Source: Caballeronia sordidicola
GTDB lineage: Bacteria; Pseudomonadota; Gammaproteobacteria; Burkholderiales; Burkholderiaceae
NCBI RefSeq assembly: GCF_002220365.1
Contig: NZ_MTHB01000235.1
Location: forward strand, 1 to 36,306
Length of the DNA stretch: 36,306 bases
Reading direction: 5' to 3'
In this document: piece by piece, positions 6,846 to 15,690 of the stretch
Layout: each line of letters starts with the position of its first letter
Numbering within the stretch: position 1 is the first letter of the stretch
Translations under genes and position numbers: made by a program
The notes under the pieces: model-generated
The model's input: the letters and a program-made list of their open reading frames with translations, nothing else
What the model was told of the DNA's origin: nothing
The model's database searches: none

Positions 6846-8942
6846 ATGTCCACTTTCGCACCCGCTCCTGTTGCCACGCCGCCTTCGGGCTGGCGTGCCG
6901 TGGAATCGCCGTTCCATGCCGGTGAACTCGCCGCGCAGGAACGTGCGGGGGTGCGCGAGCGAATGGATGTTGACGCGCGTCACGGGATTCGCGACTACAT
7001 GCCCGAGCAGCATCGCCGGTTCTTTGCGGAACAGCCGTTCATGGTGCTCGGTGGAGTCGATGAAACCGGGCAGCCGTGGGCCACGCTGCGAGTCGGCGCA
7101 CCGGGTTTCATCTCGACGCCGGATGAACACACGTTGCGTCTGGCCGGGCGAAGTCTGGCAGGCGATCCGCTTGCCAGTACCTGGCACGTCGGATCGGTTC
7201 TGGGCGGATTAGGCATTCAGCCCGCTGCTCGGCGGCGCAACCGGGTGAACGGTGTCATTACCGCCATCGACGATCAGGCCATCACCATTGCCGTCAGCCA
7301 GAGCTTTGGCAACTGTGCGAAGTACATCCAGAGCCGTACGCCTGTCGGATTTAGCGTGGAAGAAGGCTCTGATCTGCCGATTGTTTCAAATCGTCTGCAC
7401 GATGCCGACCGGGCGCTGCTCGGGCGGGCGGATACGTTTTTCGTCGCCAGCGCGAATACCTCGAGCGAAGCAGGGATGGGACGTGGTGCCGATGTGTCCC
7501 ATCGTGGCGGCAAGCCGGGGTTTATTCGCATCGACGATGACAACACACTGACCACACCCGATTTCAGCGGCAATCTATTCTTCAATACCATCGGCAACCT
7601 GATGCACGATCCGCGCGCGGGGTTGTTGGTGGTCGACTTCGACAGCGGCGATCTGCTGTATCTGGCCGTGGATGCCGAGATCATTTGGGAAGGCCCGGAA
7701 GTTGAGTCCTTCGATGGCGCCGAGCGGCTGATCCGCTGGCATGTGCGTGAGGTGCGTCGCACTCAACGTGCATTGCCCATGCGCTGGTCGGGCGTGCAGT
7801 ACGCCCCGCAACTTGCGAAGACCGGTAGCTGGAAAGCGCCGGAGACTAAGCAAGTAGTCGCGAATACGTGGCGCAAGCTGAAGGTCTCCAAGGTTAGCGA
7901 CGAGGCCCCTGGTGTGCGGTCGTTCTATTTTCAAGCCGCTGACGGTTCGACGCTTCCCGCATACGAACCCGGCCAGTTCCTGCCGATCCGGTTGCACGTT
8001 CCAGGGCTCGCAGCACCCTTGATCAGAACCTATACGCTCTCCAATGCCCATGATGGGCGCCACTATCGGATCACGGTCAAGCGCGAGGGTGCTGCGTCGA
8101 CATGGTTGCATGAAAATGCCAAGGCAGGAATGGAGATCGAAGCGAGGGCGCCGGGCGGGGCGTTCGTACTTGAGCGCACCAGTGGCCGCGCGGTGGTCTT
8201 GCTGTCTGCCGGTATTGGCATTACGCCGATGATCGCGATGCTGAACAGCTTGCTCGCAGACACGAGCGGGCGCGCGCAGCCTGAGCACATTCATTTTATC
8301 CATGGTGCTCGCCGGTCCGAAGAACACCCGTTCGCTGAAGAACTCAAGGCTGCTGAACAAGCGCACTCACATCTCTCGGTGCATCTGCGCGAGAGCCAGG
8401 CTGATGTGGTTGACGCAGCGAAGTCATCCGCTGGACGGGTTGATATTGCGTATCTCAAGAGTGTGTTGCCGTTCGGAGATTACGACTTCTACCTCTGCGG
8501 CCCCGGCGCATTCATGCAGGACATGTACAGCGGCTTGCGTTCACTCAACGTTGCCGACGACCGGATTCGCTTCGAGGCGTTCGGACCAGCGAGTGTCAAG
8601 CGCACACAAAGCGCTGTGCAAGCAGTGACGGTGGCGCAGCCTGTTGCTCCCCGCGACCCGGAGCGGTCATCGAAGGTCGTTTTCATGCGTACGCATCGCG
8701 ATGCGCAGTGGTCGCCTGAGGATGGAAGTCTGCTGGATTTTGCAGAGGCGAACGGAGTGCCTGTTGCATCGAATTGTCGGTCGGGCGTATGCGGCACGTG
8801 TGCGACGCGCGTGTTGTCGGGGGACGTGACCTACCCCGTGCCGTGCGAGGGCGATATCCCGGCGGGACATGCGTTGATATGCAGCGCAATACCCGCGAGG
8901 ATGGGTTCGGGCGAGGAATCGGCGGTCGTACTGGACCTGTGA
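6846..8942 (+). CDS. Three-domain flavoprotein: PNPOx-like + ferredoxin reductase + 2Fe-2S ferredoxin
   Basis: The 698-residue protein is a fusion. Residues about 40-330 form a pyridoxamine-5'-phosphate-oxidase-like FMN split barrel (GQPWATLRVGAPGFIS, NLFFNTIGNLMHDPRAGLL). Residues about 345-580 are an FAD/NAD(P)H ferredoxin reductase, with RTYTLSNA for flavin binding, SAGIGITPMIAML for the nucleotide and FYLCGPGAFMQDM near its end. The C-terminal domain is a plant-type 2Fe-2S ferredoxin with ligands C644, C649, C652 and C679 (spacing C-x4-C-x2-C and a distal Cys). Electrons would flow NAD(P)H to FAD to 2Fe-2S, presumably to or from the N-terminal flavin domain. It lies 40 bases after the GST gene, in the same likely operon. 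The natural substrate is unknown. Confidence 0.88.
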   Translation: MSTFAPAPVATPPSGWRAVESPFHAGELAAQERAGVRERMDVDARHGIRDYMPEQHRRFFAEQPFMVLGGVDETGQPWATLRVGAPGFISTPDEHTLRLAGRSLAGDPLASTWHVGSVLGGLGIQPAARRRNRVNGVITAIDDQAITIAVSQSFGNCAKYIQSRTPVGFSVEEGSDLPIVSNRLHDADRALLGRADTFFVASANTSSEAGMGRGADVSHRGGKPGFIRIDDDNTLTTPDFSGNLFFNTIGNLMHDPRAGLLVVDFDSGDLLYLAVDAEIIWEGPEVESFDGAERLIRWHVREVRRTQRALPMRWSGVQYAPQLAKTGSWKAPETKQVVANTWRKLKVSKVSDEAPGVRSFYFQAADGSTLPAYEPGQFLPIRLHVPGLAAPLIRTYTLSNAHDGRHYRITVKREGAASTWLHENAKAGMEIEARAPGGAFVLERTSGRAVVLLSAGIGITPMIAMLNSLLADTSGRAQPEHIHFIHGARRSEEHPFAEELKAAEQAHSHLSVHLRESQADVVDAAKSSAGRVDIAYLKSVLPFGDYDFYLCGPGAFMQDMYSGLRSLNVADDRIRFEAFGPASVKRTQSAVQAVTVAQPVAPRDPERSSKVVFMRTHRDAQWSPEDGSLLDFAEANGVPVASNCRSGVCGTCATRVLSGDVTYPVPCEGDIPAGHALICSAIPARMGSGEESAVVLDL

Positions 8943-8966
8943 GGGCGGCGTAGCAGTGTCAGTCGG

Positions 8967-9158
8967 TCAGAAGAATATGAAGTCGTCGTTGCTGTCGGGC
9001 AGAGCGCTTAATACACGCAGAAACTGACAGCCGCCAACCACCCCGGCAAGGCCGATGATGACCGCAAGCCACGCACGCCTGGTCCGCCGTGCACGAATTT
9101 CGGATACCGTCGGCGAACGCAGGGAGTGCATCGCGTTCTTCTGTGTCGGGCGGCGCAT
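8967..9158 (-). CDS. Small single-span membrane protein, unrecognised
   Basis: This 63-residue frame starts at the base immediately after the stop of the NmrA-like gene (TAAATG), so it could be translated by coupling. A basic N-terminal half (RARRTRRAW) is followed by one hydrophobic span (LAVIIGLAGVVGGC) and a short polar tail ending NDDFIFF, which would place the N-terminus in the cytoplasm. No family is recognised. The positive-inside pattern and the exact junction support a real gene, but a chance frame in GC-rich DNA cannot be excluded. Confidence 0.45.
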   Translation of the reverse strand: MRRPTQKNAMHSLRSPTVSEIRARRTRRAWLAVIIGLAGVVGGCQFLRVLSALPDSNDDFIFF

Positions 9159-10058
9159 TTAGCTAGCCACCGCTGCAGCGCCAGGCAGCATCGAAGCCAG
9201 GACCTCGGTAAATTCGGTCGTCCCGAAACGCCGCTCACCTATTCCCTCTTCTACGTCGATGCGGCCCGCGTTGTGCGTGTGGTAGAGATCGATAATGAGC
9301 TGTGCATGGTTCGCGCCAAGGCCGGCCCGCAACAACATGGCCGTCCAATCGTTGCGCGGCACTTCATGCGCGATGATTTCACGCCTGCTCGCATCGCTCA
9401 GTGCGCGGGCGACATCGAGCGCAGAGATTCGCCGCGGACCTTCCATGCTGACTACACGTGACCCACTCCTGCGCGACTCGTCCAACAGCAGTTCTGCCGC
9501 TAGCAGGCCCACGTCCTGTGCCGCCACCGTTGGAAAGCGCTTGCTCAACGGATGATGCAGGCTCGGCAACTTGCCCGTTGCCAGCGCGGCAGGTATCACG
9601 CGTGCCCAGTTCTGCATATGCTCCGCCGCGCGCAACACTGTCAGGTGTTGAACCGCTGTTTGCAACTGCTTTTCAAGAGCGTGAAAGAGCAAGGTGATGC
9701 CCGTGCCGTGGTCCAGTTCCGCGCCATAGTCGGACAGCGCGAGTACGTGAGGTGGCGGATTGGCGCGCAATGCATCGGCCGCAATGGCAATCATGCGATG
9801 CATCGTGCCGCCGGGATCTGCGTCACCGACTGGGACCGGGCACAGGATCTGTACTGCGTCCGCACCCACTATTGCTCTTGCGACCGATGCCGGGTCCAAA
9901 AGATCGGCGAGCACGACCTCACAGCCCATCCGCGCAAGACGCTCACCCTGAGACTCGTTTCGTACCACAGCCCTGACCGCATGACCCGCATTGCGAAGCG
10001 ATGCGGCGCTCACGCGCCCTACTTTGCCCGATGCTCCGAATATCACGAACACATTCAA
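9159..10058 (-). CDS. NmrA-like NAD(P)-binding oxidoreductase/sensor (atypical SDR)
   Basis: The 299-residue protein has an N-terminal Rossmann fold with the atypical-SDR glycine motif in MNVFVIFGASGKVGRV (GASGKVG), and an NmrA-like body. The Tyr-Lys catalytic pair of classical SDRs is not obvious, and the motif LSDYGAELDHGTG sits where NmrA-like proteins have their pseudo-active site. Relatives are NAD(P)H-quinone reductase-like enzymes or redox sensors. It is divergent from an AraC regulator across a 205-base gap, the common layout in which the regulator controls the oxidoreductase. A small membrane protein gene is coupled to its stop. Confidence 0.85.
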   Translation of the reverse strand: MNVFVIFGASGKVGRVSAASLRNAGHAVRAVVRNESQGERLARMGCEVVLADLLDPASVARAIVGADAVQILCPVPVGDADPGGTMHRMIAIAADALRANPPPHVLALSDYGAELDHGTGITLLFHALEKQLQTAVQHLTVLRAAEHMQNWARVIPAALATGKLPSLHHPLSKRFPTVAAQDVGLLAAELLLDESRRSGSRVVSMEGPRRISALDVARALSDASRREIIAHEVPRNDWTAMLLRAGLGANHAQLIIDLYHTHNAGRIDVEEGIGERRFGTTEFTEVLASMLPGAAAVAS

Positions 10059-10263
10059 CCCCTTGTTGGCCTGGATGGGGTCATCGTAAGGAGGTTGAAC
10101 GTTGCGGGCGCGCAGGGAAGGATCAACTTGCGCAGATACGGATGATTGTTTTGCGGCACCGCCGCAAGAGTGCCGGGTTCAGCGTGTCGTGCGTAACGAC
10201 ATCGAGCAAATTGGCGGAAAACCCCGCACAATGCTCGCTTGCCGAGCTCTGCGAGGACCTGTC

Positions 10264-11211
10264 ATGAATGCAGTGTCACCATTGCCCATGCCGATTTCGG
10301 GCTCCCGCGTCAATTTGCGCTCCAGCAGCGGTCGGGGCTGGAACGGCTTCGGTGCGGCGCTGCTTGGCATTTCGGCGGGCACGCACCGGATTCCGGCCAT
10401 GCCGCATCATCGCGTCGGTGTGCACGTCGGGCCGCCAGTGATGGCGCGCTGCATGTGCGAACAACGTCGTTACTCGCGCATTCAGGCGCATGGTGACGCC
10501 GACGTGATACCCGCGGGACTCGAAGGTCAATGGACCGACGAATCGGACTGTACGATCCTCAGCATCTGGATCAGCGAGTCGTTCACGCGCAAGACGCTCG
10601 AGCAGCTTGAACTGAAATCAGGCGATGCCGAATTTCGTCCGCAGCTCCAGATGCGCGATCCGCGTTTCCAGCATCTGGCGTGGGCGCTGCAGGCGGAACT
10701 CGACGCGGGCGACGCGTCCGATCCGCTCTTTGCAGAAAGCCTTTGCACGGCGATGGTAGTCAGGCTGGCCCACAATGGCGGCGGCATCGCCACGCTCGAA
10801 GGCCGTCGGCGTACGTTGGCGCCGCGAACGGCTACAAGCGTGATCGACTTCATCGAAAGCAATCTGGATCAGCGCCTGACACTTGACGAACTCGCCGCGC
10901 TGGCTCAACTTAGCGCGCCGCATTTCAAGGTGCTGTTTCGCGAGACGCTTGGTGTGCCGGTGCATCGATACGTCGTGCAGCGCCGCGTCGAACGCGCGAA
11001 GGCGTTGCTGTTGCAAGGCAAGCTCAGTACCAGCCAGGTAGCGCTGGAAACGGGCTTTTCTCATCAAAGCCACATGGCGCACTGGATGAACCGGCTGCTT
11101 GGACTGACGCCGCGCGAGATCGTGAAAGACAGCGGGAAGACGGGCCACCTCGCTGGCCCCACTCTGGCAAGTACAGCGCATACACCCCATAAGAAACCGC
11201 TTTCGCGCTGA
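10264..11211 (+). CDS. AraC-family transcriptional regulator
   Basis: The 315-residue protein carries two C-terminal helix-turn-helix motifs of the AraC/XylS type (residues about 205-300). The first lies in LTLDELAALAQLSAPHFKVLF and the second in STSQVALETGFSHQSHMAHW, with the terminal LGLTPREI segment. The N-terminal effector domain is variable and the ligand unknown. The ATG at 10264 is preceded by GAGGA and is preferred; reading on to 10102 would add 54 residues without family resemblance. It is divergent from the NmrA-like gene, and its stop lies four bases before an MFS gene, so regulator and transporter are likely cotranscribed. Confidence 0.88.
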   Translation: MNAVSPLPMPISGSRVNLRSSSGRGWNGFGAALLGISAGTHRIPAMPHHRVGVHVGPPVMARCMCEQRRYSRIQAHGDADVIPAGLEGQWTDESDCTILSIWISESFTRKTLEQLELKSGDAEFRPQLQMRDPRFQHLAWALQAELDAGDASDPLFAESLCTAMVVRLAHNGGGIATLEGRRRTLAPRTATSVIDFIESNLDQRLTLDELAALAQLSAPHFKVLFRETLGVPVHRYVVQRRVERAKALLLQGKLSTSQVALETGFSHQSHMAHWMNRLLGLTPREIVKDSGKTGHLAGPTLASTAHTPHKKPLSR

Positions 11212-11215
11212 GTCG

Positions 11216-12457
11216 ATGACCGATATTTCAGGAACTTCGTTTATCCCTGCGTCCGGGCGATCGACCGATTACGGTTTGTGGGCACTGACATTCAGCTATG
11301 TACTAAGCCAGTTTTTCCGCAGCTATGTGGCCGTCATTTCCACGCAGCTCATCGGCGATTTTCATTTCACGCCGCAGATGTTCGGCTGGTTCTCCGGCGC
11401 GTTTTTTCTCGTCTTTGCCGCAGCACAAATTCCAGTCGGATTCATGTTCGACCGGTATGGCGTGCGTTATCCCACGGCAGTCCTGATGAGCGTGGGCACA
11501 CTGAGCGCCGGGATTGTGTCGGTCACGACCGACCCGCGTCTCGCCATCATCGCGCAGGCGGGAATTGGAATCGGATGCGCTCCGGTCTTCATGGGACTGC
11601 TTAACTACGTTTTGCGTCATGGCGCGGGGCCGCGTGATGTTCGCTCGATCACCACCGCCAGCGCTATCGGCATGTCCGGAGGGCTGCTCGCGGCGTTCCC
11701 GCTAAGTTGGGCAACAGCAAGTTATGGCTGGCGTCCGGTCATGGCGTTATCCGCCATGCTGATGCTGATGGCGACGCTCGGCGTCGTTTTTTTCGTGCGC
11801 CGGCGAAACGAAGAACGGTCGACTAGCGCCCCGCAATCGCAAGCGTCGCCTTCAAAGACGATGACTCCAGCCCGCACGAGCGGCTTGTGGACACTGATGC
11901 CGGTTTGCCTGGCGATGTCGGTGGGCGGGACGTTTCGCACTTCCTGGGGCGGGCCTTATCTGGCCGATGTATTCGGCTTCGACGTCATGGCGCGCGGCAA
12001 TGCGATGACCGTCACGAGTGTCGCGGGCATAGGCGCATCGTTCTGCATTCCGTTTCTGGTACGGCGATGGTCTCCCAAGTCGTTGTCTCTCTTCTGGCAG
12101 GCGGGCGGCATTCTGGCGGCACTCTTGCTCGCGGCAATGCCGCAGCGAAGCCCGGTCGTAAGCGTTGCCGCGATCTGCCTGCTGTTGTCGGTGGGCTGCA
12201 TTCATCCGCTGGTCATGTCGCAGGCGCGTGCGATCATTGCACCAGGCAAGTTGGGACTTGGATTGGGCTTGCTGAACAGCCTCGTATTTTTGGGCGTGGC
12301 GCTGGCGAGCGGCATTTTCGGCTTGATAGCAGAAGAAACACGGATGACAGGAATGTCGAGCGCGGACCTCTACTCAAGGTTGTTTGTCGTGACGGCGGTG
12401 CCGCTCGCCGTCGGCGCACTCGCTTATTGGTTCAGCCCCGCAGGCGCGCGCAAGTGA
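11216..12457 (+). CDS. Major facilitator superfamily transporter
   Basis: The 413-residue protein has the 12-span MFS pattern with a polar central loop (about residues 195-225, rich in Ser and Pro). The loop 2-3 motif appears as GFMFDRYGVRYPT, the conserved G-x3-D/E-R element of the family. The N-terminal half contains YGLWALTFSYVLSQFFRSY. Substrate is not predictable; the sequence is closer to organic-anion/cyanate-type carriers than to drug-export pumps, but this is a weak impression. It begins four bases after the AraC stop, so the AraC protein is the obvious candidate regulator. Confidence 0.85.
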   Translation: MTDISGTSFIPASGRSTDYGLWALTFSYVLSQFFRSYVAVISTQLIGDFHFTPQMFGWFSGAFFLVFAAAQIPVGFMFDRYGVRYPTAVLMSVGTLSAGIVSVTTDPRLAIIAQAGIGIGCAPVFMGLLNYVLRHGAGPRDVRSITTASAIGMSGGLLAAFPLSWATASYGWRPVMALSAMLMLMATLGVVFFVRRRNEERSTSAPQSQASPSKTMTPARTSGLWTLMPVCLAMSVGGTFRTSWGGPYLADVFGFDVMARGNAMTVTSVAGIGASFCIPFLVRRWSPKSLSLFWQAGGILAALLLAAMPQRSPVVSVAAICLLLSVGCIHPLVMSQARAIIAPGKLGLGLGLLNSLVFLGVALASGIFGLIAEETRMTGMSSADLYSRLFVVTAVPLAVGALAYWFSPAGARK

Positions 12458-12527
12458 CGCGTTCGGAGGCCGGGTTTCGTTCTTTGGCCCGGGATTTTGC
12501 AGCGAAGGTCTGCCAGCAAATGCGCCC

Positions 12528-13739
12528 TCACCCGCCAACCATGCGCCGTCCCCTTCCCCTTTCCCAACCGCTGGCAACAACGGTCATCCCCGCCAGCGCC
12601 ACCAGCGTCATGCCGTACACATCGGTGGTCAGACGCAACCCGACAACATGGGCCATGGTCCCTGCAATAATCGCCGGCACGCTGAACGCCAGATAACTCA
12701 GCACGTAGAACGCTGCCATCAGCCCCGCGCGTTCGTGCGCTTCAGCCAGCGGCAAGACCGAGCGCAATGCGCCTTGGAACGCCGAGCCAAAGCCCATGCC
12801 CGCGAGGACAGTGCCGACGAACAAGGTTTCGGCATGGCCCGCGTGCACCCCCGCCAGCGTCACCAGCAGCCCGGCCGCAAGCACCATCGCACCCGTCATC
12901 AGCAACCGGGGCGTGCTGATCGCGCGCAGCAACAGCACGGCGACCAGTCCGCCACCGGTCAAAGCAAACACGACCCAACCGCCGGTCATGACATCGTTGT
13001 CGCCCGTCACAGCGCGCGCAAGCGTCGGCCCCAACGACAGATAAAACCCGCCCAACGCCCATACCGCGACGTTGACCGGAGCGATGCGCAACATTGCCGC
13101 CCGCGCCGCCCGGGGCACACGCACGCGCGGCACCAGCGAAGCCAGCGTACCCGGGCTGCGGCTCACTGTCTCCGGCAGCATCCACACGCCCACCGCCTGA
13201 AGCACGAACACCGCGATCAGCAAAAAGTAGACGCTCCGCATGGGCGCGGGCGCATAGTCGACCAGCAAGCTCGTGCCAAGCGCGCCCACTCCCATGCCAA
13301 GCAGCGGCGCAAGCGTATTGACCAGCGAACCGTGTGTACGGCTTGCATCGAGAATCGCCGCGCCCAGCGCGCTCGTGGCCGTACCGGTTGCAAAGCCCTG
13401 TAGGACACGCGCCAGGATCAGCATCCGGACGCTGTGGGCATCGGCGAAAATCAGCATTGCCACGACCTCGAGCACTACGCTACCGATAATCGCCGGACGC
13501 CTTCCAATGTGATCGGAGAGTGACCCGGTCGTCAGCAGCGCGACCAACAGGCTGAACGCATAGACGCCGAACACCAGCGTCAGCGTCGCCGACGAGAATC
13601 CCCATGCCTCCTGATACAGCCGGTAAAGCGGCGTCGGCGCACTCGACGCGGCAAAGAACATTGCCGCGCTGAACGCATAAAGCGGCAGCGCATAACGCGT
13701 CCGGTCACGGGTAAAACGAGGGGCGGCATCGAAGGCCAT
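12528..13739 (-). CDS. MFS transporter, probable drug/metabolite exporter
   Basis: The 403-residue protein has 12 predicted membrane spans and the MFS loop 2-3 signature GSLSDHIGRRPAII. Further family features are APTPLYRLYQEAWGFS in the first periplasmic loop and LQGFATGTATSALGAAILD in the fourth/fifth spans, seen in Burkholderia exporters linked to TetR regulators. It is divergent from a TetR regulator with an imperfect 23-bp palindrome between them, the usual arrangement of a repressor controlling its efflux pump. It converges with the preceding MFS gene across 70 bases. Confidence 0.88.
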   Translation of the reverse strand: MAFDAAPRFTRDRTRYALPLYAFSAAMFFAASSAPTPLYRLYQEAWGFSSATLTLVFGVYAFSLLVALLTTGSLSDHIGRRPAIIGSVVLEVVAMLIFADAHSVRMLILARVLQGFATGTATSALGAAILDASRTHGSLVNTLAPLLGMGVGALGTSLLVDYAPAPMRSVYFLLIAVFVLQAVGVWMLPETVSRSPGTLASLVPRVRVPRAARAAMLRIAPVNVAVWALGGFYLSLGPTLARAVTGDNDVMTGGWVVFALTGGGLVAVLLLRAISTPRLLMTGAMVLAAGLLVTLAGVHAGHAETLFVGTVLAGMGFGSAFQGALRSVLPLAEAHERAGLMAAFYVLSYLAFSVPAIIAGTMAHVVGLRLTTDVYGMTLVALAGMTVVASGWERGRGRRMVGG

Positions 13740-13801
13740 TGCACACTCCGCAAAATAAACGCAAAATAATTGCTTTAGTGAATTGTGCGCGATGTTATTC
13801 G

Positions 13802-13824
13802 TTAATGCAAATTTTTAGCTTTAA
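13802..13824. promoter_or_regulatory. Imperfect palindrome, candidate TetR operator
   Basis: The 23-base segment begins TTAATGCAAA and ends AGCTTTAA; its arms share TTAA-x-GC-x-AA with the reverse complement, with mismatches at arm positions 5 and 8 and in the AT-rich centre. It lies in the AT-rich 129-base gap between the divergent MFS exporter and the TetR gene, where such repressors normally bind. The gap is far richer in A and T than the flanks, as expected for overlapping promoters. Confidence 0.45.
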
Positions 13825-13868
13825 CAGACGTTATCGATACAATTGAGCAAGGTCGAGAGGGACAGGCA

Positions 13869-14432
13869 ATGGCAGCAAGGGAAGGGTTGCGACCCGGCGG
13901 ACGTAGCGCGCGGGTGCAGGAGTCCGTGCATCACGCAGTCAGGACGTTGCTGGAGGAAATGCCGCGCGAGGAACTGACGGTGCCGCAAGTCGCGGCACGC
14001 GCCGGAGTAACGCCGTCCACGATCTACCGCCGCTGGGGCGATTTACCGGCCCTTCTCGCCGATGTCGCCCTGCAGCGGTTTCATCCGGATAACGGCCCGG
14101 CCGACATGGGATCGCTGCGCAGCGATCTGCAAACGTGGGCGCAGGGATATCAGGAAGAGATGTCGTCGGCGCCCGGCCGCGCCATGACGCGCGACGTACT
14201 GGCAAGCAACGACGCCCGCAGCCCCGCCTGCCAGTGCGCGGCCATCACGCGCTCGCAGATCCAGATGATCCTGGACCGGGCGGTAGAGCGAGGCGAAACA
14301 CCGCCCGATATCAATATCGTGATGGATAACGTCGTCGCTCCGCTCATCTATCGCCTGCTCTTCGACGATGCCCCGATCGACCCGGCATTTGCTCGCAGCC
14401 GCATGGCAATGTTGCTGGACCCGGGGCGGTAA
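13869..14432 (+). CDS. TetR-family transcriptional repressor
   Basis: The 187-residue protein has the N-terminal TetR helix-turn-helix (residues about 17-62), seen as LTVPQVAARAGVTPSTIYRRWG followed by DLPALLADV. The C-terminal ligand domain contains ACQCAAITRSQIQMILDRA and FDDAPIDPAF, like the TetR_C subgroup with short effector domains. It is divergent from an MFS exporter and likely represses it and itself, releasing on binding the exported compound; the ligand is unknown. Confidence 0.88.
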   Translation: MAAREGLRPGGRSARVQESVHHAVRTLLEEMPREELTVPQVAARAGVTPSTIYRRWGDLPALLADVALQRFHPDNGPADMGSLRSDLQTWAQGYQEEMSSAPGRAMTRDVLASNDARSPACQCAAITRSQIQMILDRAVERGETPPDINIVMDNVVAPLIYRLLFDDAPIDPAFARSRMAMLLDPGR

Positions 14433-14768
14433 GCGCCGTGAGGAGCACGCCTCCGGGTTTCACGGCTACCGGCGCCAGGCATTTCGCTACAAATATCTGC
14501 TTAGGCATGCCGACCATAATTCGTGGATTTTCATACATGGAATGGTCGTACCGGAGAGCGTGGGGCAAACTTGAAGTCCCGGATAAACTCACTCAGGCGC
14601 GCACTTATGAGGCTACGGGCGAGCGCGATTTAATTCCAGAGAGCCGTCGACGGGGAATAAATCCGCCAAGCCGCCGGTCTTGTTGTGAGGTCTCGCGGAC
14701 GCGGTCGCGCACGGAACGACGATTGGGTACAACCTACCCGCCTGCGTTCGACGTCAAGAGGAATGGAG
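14433..14768. other. 336-base gap with no recognised element
   Basis: This stretch between the TetR gene and the membrane cytochrome-like gene has no convincing coding sequence. It is more AT-rich around 14490-14540. The only functional signal I can support is the AAGAGGA ribosome site at 14756-14762 for the next gene. Confidence 0.5.
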
Positions 14769-15506
14769 ATGCAACCGATTTCGCGTCATCTGCAGCTTGC
14801 GTCAGGCGTGGTGCTGCTGACCTATTTGTTCCTCCATCTGGTCAATCATGCGCTCGGCATCTGGTCGCTGGACCTGGCGGGACACGGTCTGATGCTTGCC
14901 ATAAGGCTCTGGCACAGCACCCCCGGTACGATCCTGCTCTACGGTTCGGCCGCGCTCCATTTTTCGCTGGCCTTGCGCACACTCTACGGGCGTCGCCACT
15001 GGGTGCTGCCCGCCACCGAATGGATCCGCCTCTGGGCAGGACTCAGCCTGCCTCTGCTGCTGATCCGCCATGCAGTGGGAACCCGCCTCGCCGCCTCGCT
15101 CTACGGCTTCGAACCGGACTACGAAAAAATAGTGATTTCCCTGATTTCGAGCGGCACACAGGGTCTGCAACTTGCGCTGCTCGCGCCGGGCTGGGTGCAT
15201 GGTTGCCTTGGACTCTGGCTACGTTTTCGCCACCACGATTTCATGCGTCGCGCGAAGCCCGCGTTGATCGCCTTGCTCGTTGGCCTGCCGCTGCTGTCGG
15301 CGGCCGGCTTCATGCACATGACGCGGATAGTGGAGGCGGCTGGCGCCCACCTCCCCGCCCCTGATCCGACACTCCTCGCGCACCGGGTCGCGCTGGATGA
15401 CTGGCGTCGCGATCTCCTGATGCTCTACGCCGCGCTCGTCATCGGCGCCGTGGGCGCCGGCCTGCTGCGTAATCGACTAGAACGAAAAAGTCTCGCTGAG
15501 CCATAA
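14769..15506 (+). CDS. Stand-alone membrane module like the haem-type N-terminus of class III adenylate cyclases
   Basis: The 245-residue protein has five to six hydrophobic spans and resembles the membrane portion of certain proteobacterial adenylate/guanylate cyclases (rhizobial CyaC-like), itself related to the dihaem cytochrome b of succinate dehydrogenase. The spans carry well placed histidines: H23 and H27 (LHLVNHALG), H64 (ALHFSLALR), H101 (IRHAVGTRL) and H144 (WVHGCLGLW), suitable as haem ligands. No cyclase catalytic domain follows; the frame ends with a short basic tail. The ATG at 14769 is 6 nt after AAGAGGA; an ATG at 14763 is too close to that site. Function is unknown; a redox or haem-sensing role is inference. 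Confidence 0.7.
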   Translation: MQPISRHLQLASGVVLLTYLFLHLVNHALGIWSLDLAGHGLMLAIRLWHSTPGTILLYGSAALHFSLALRTLYGRRHWVLPATEWIRLWAGLSLPLLLIRHAVGTRLAASLYGFEPDYEKIVISLISSGTQGLQLALLAPGWVHGCLGLWLRFRHHDFMRRAKPALIALLVGLPLLSAAGFMHMTRIVEAAGAHLPAPDPTLLAHRVALDDWRRDLLMLYAALVIGAVGAGLLRNRLERKSLAEP

Positions 15507-15690
15507 CTCGACGCCTGGTCCGCCGCCAACTGCGTTCGCGTACGCTTGCCTCGGTTCGACTCATGCATCCTACGTTGCGTAGCTGATACGACCCTCTGCC
15601 ACCGCGCAAATTTAGCCCCAACATCTCGCCCGTGCACATCACACAGTGGCATCATTGTCCCCTCGCTTCTTCCACGAGCCTCTTGCGAAC

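Noticed and set aside
12458..12527. Terminator between the two convergent MFS genes
   Set aside because: Only a five-base stem (CCGGG/CCCGG) with a long loop and no T-run; too weak to report.
11887..12696. 269-codon plus-strand frame overlapping the end of the MFS gene
   Set aside because: Out-of-frame shadow of the MFS gene with His/Arg-rich composition.
12648..13403. 251-codon plus-strand frame antisense to the second MFS gene
   Set aside because: Gln/Arg/His-rich composition is a typical antisense artefact of GC-rich membrane-protein genes.
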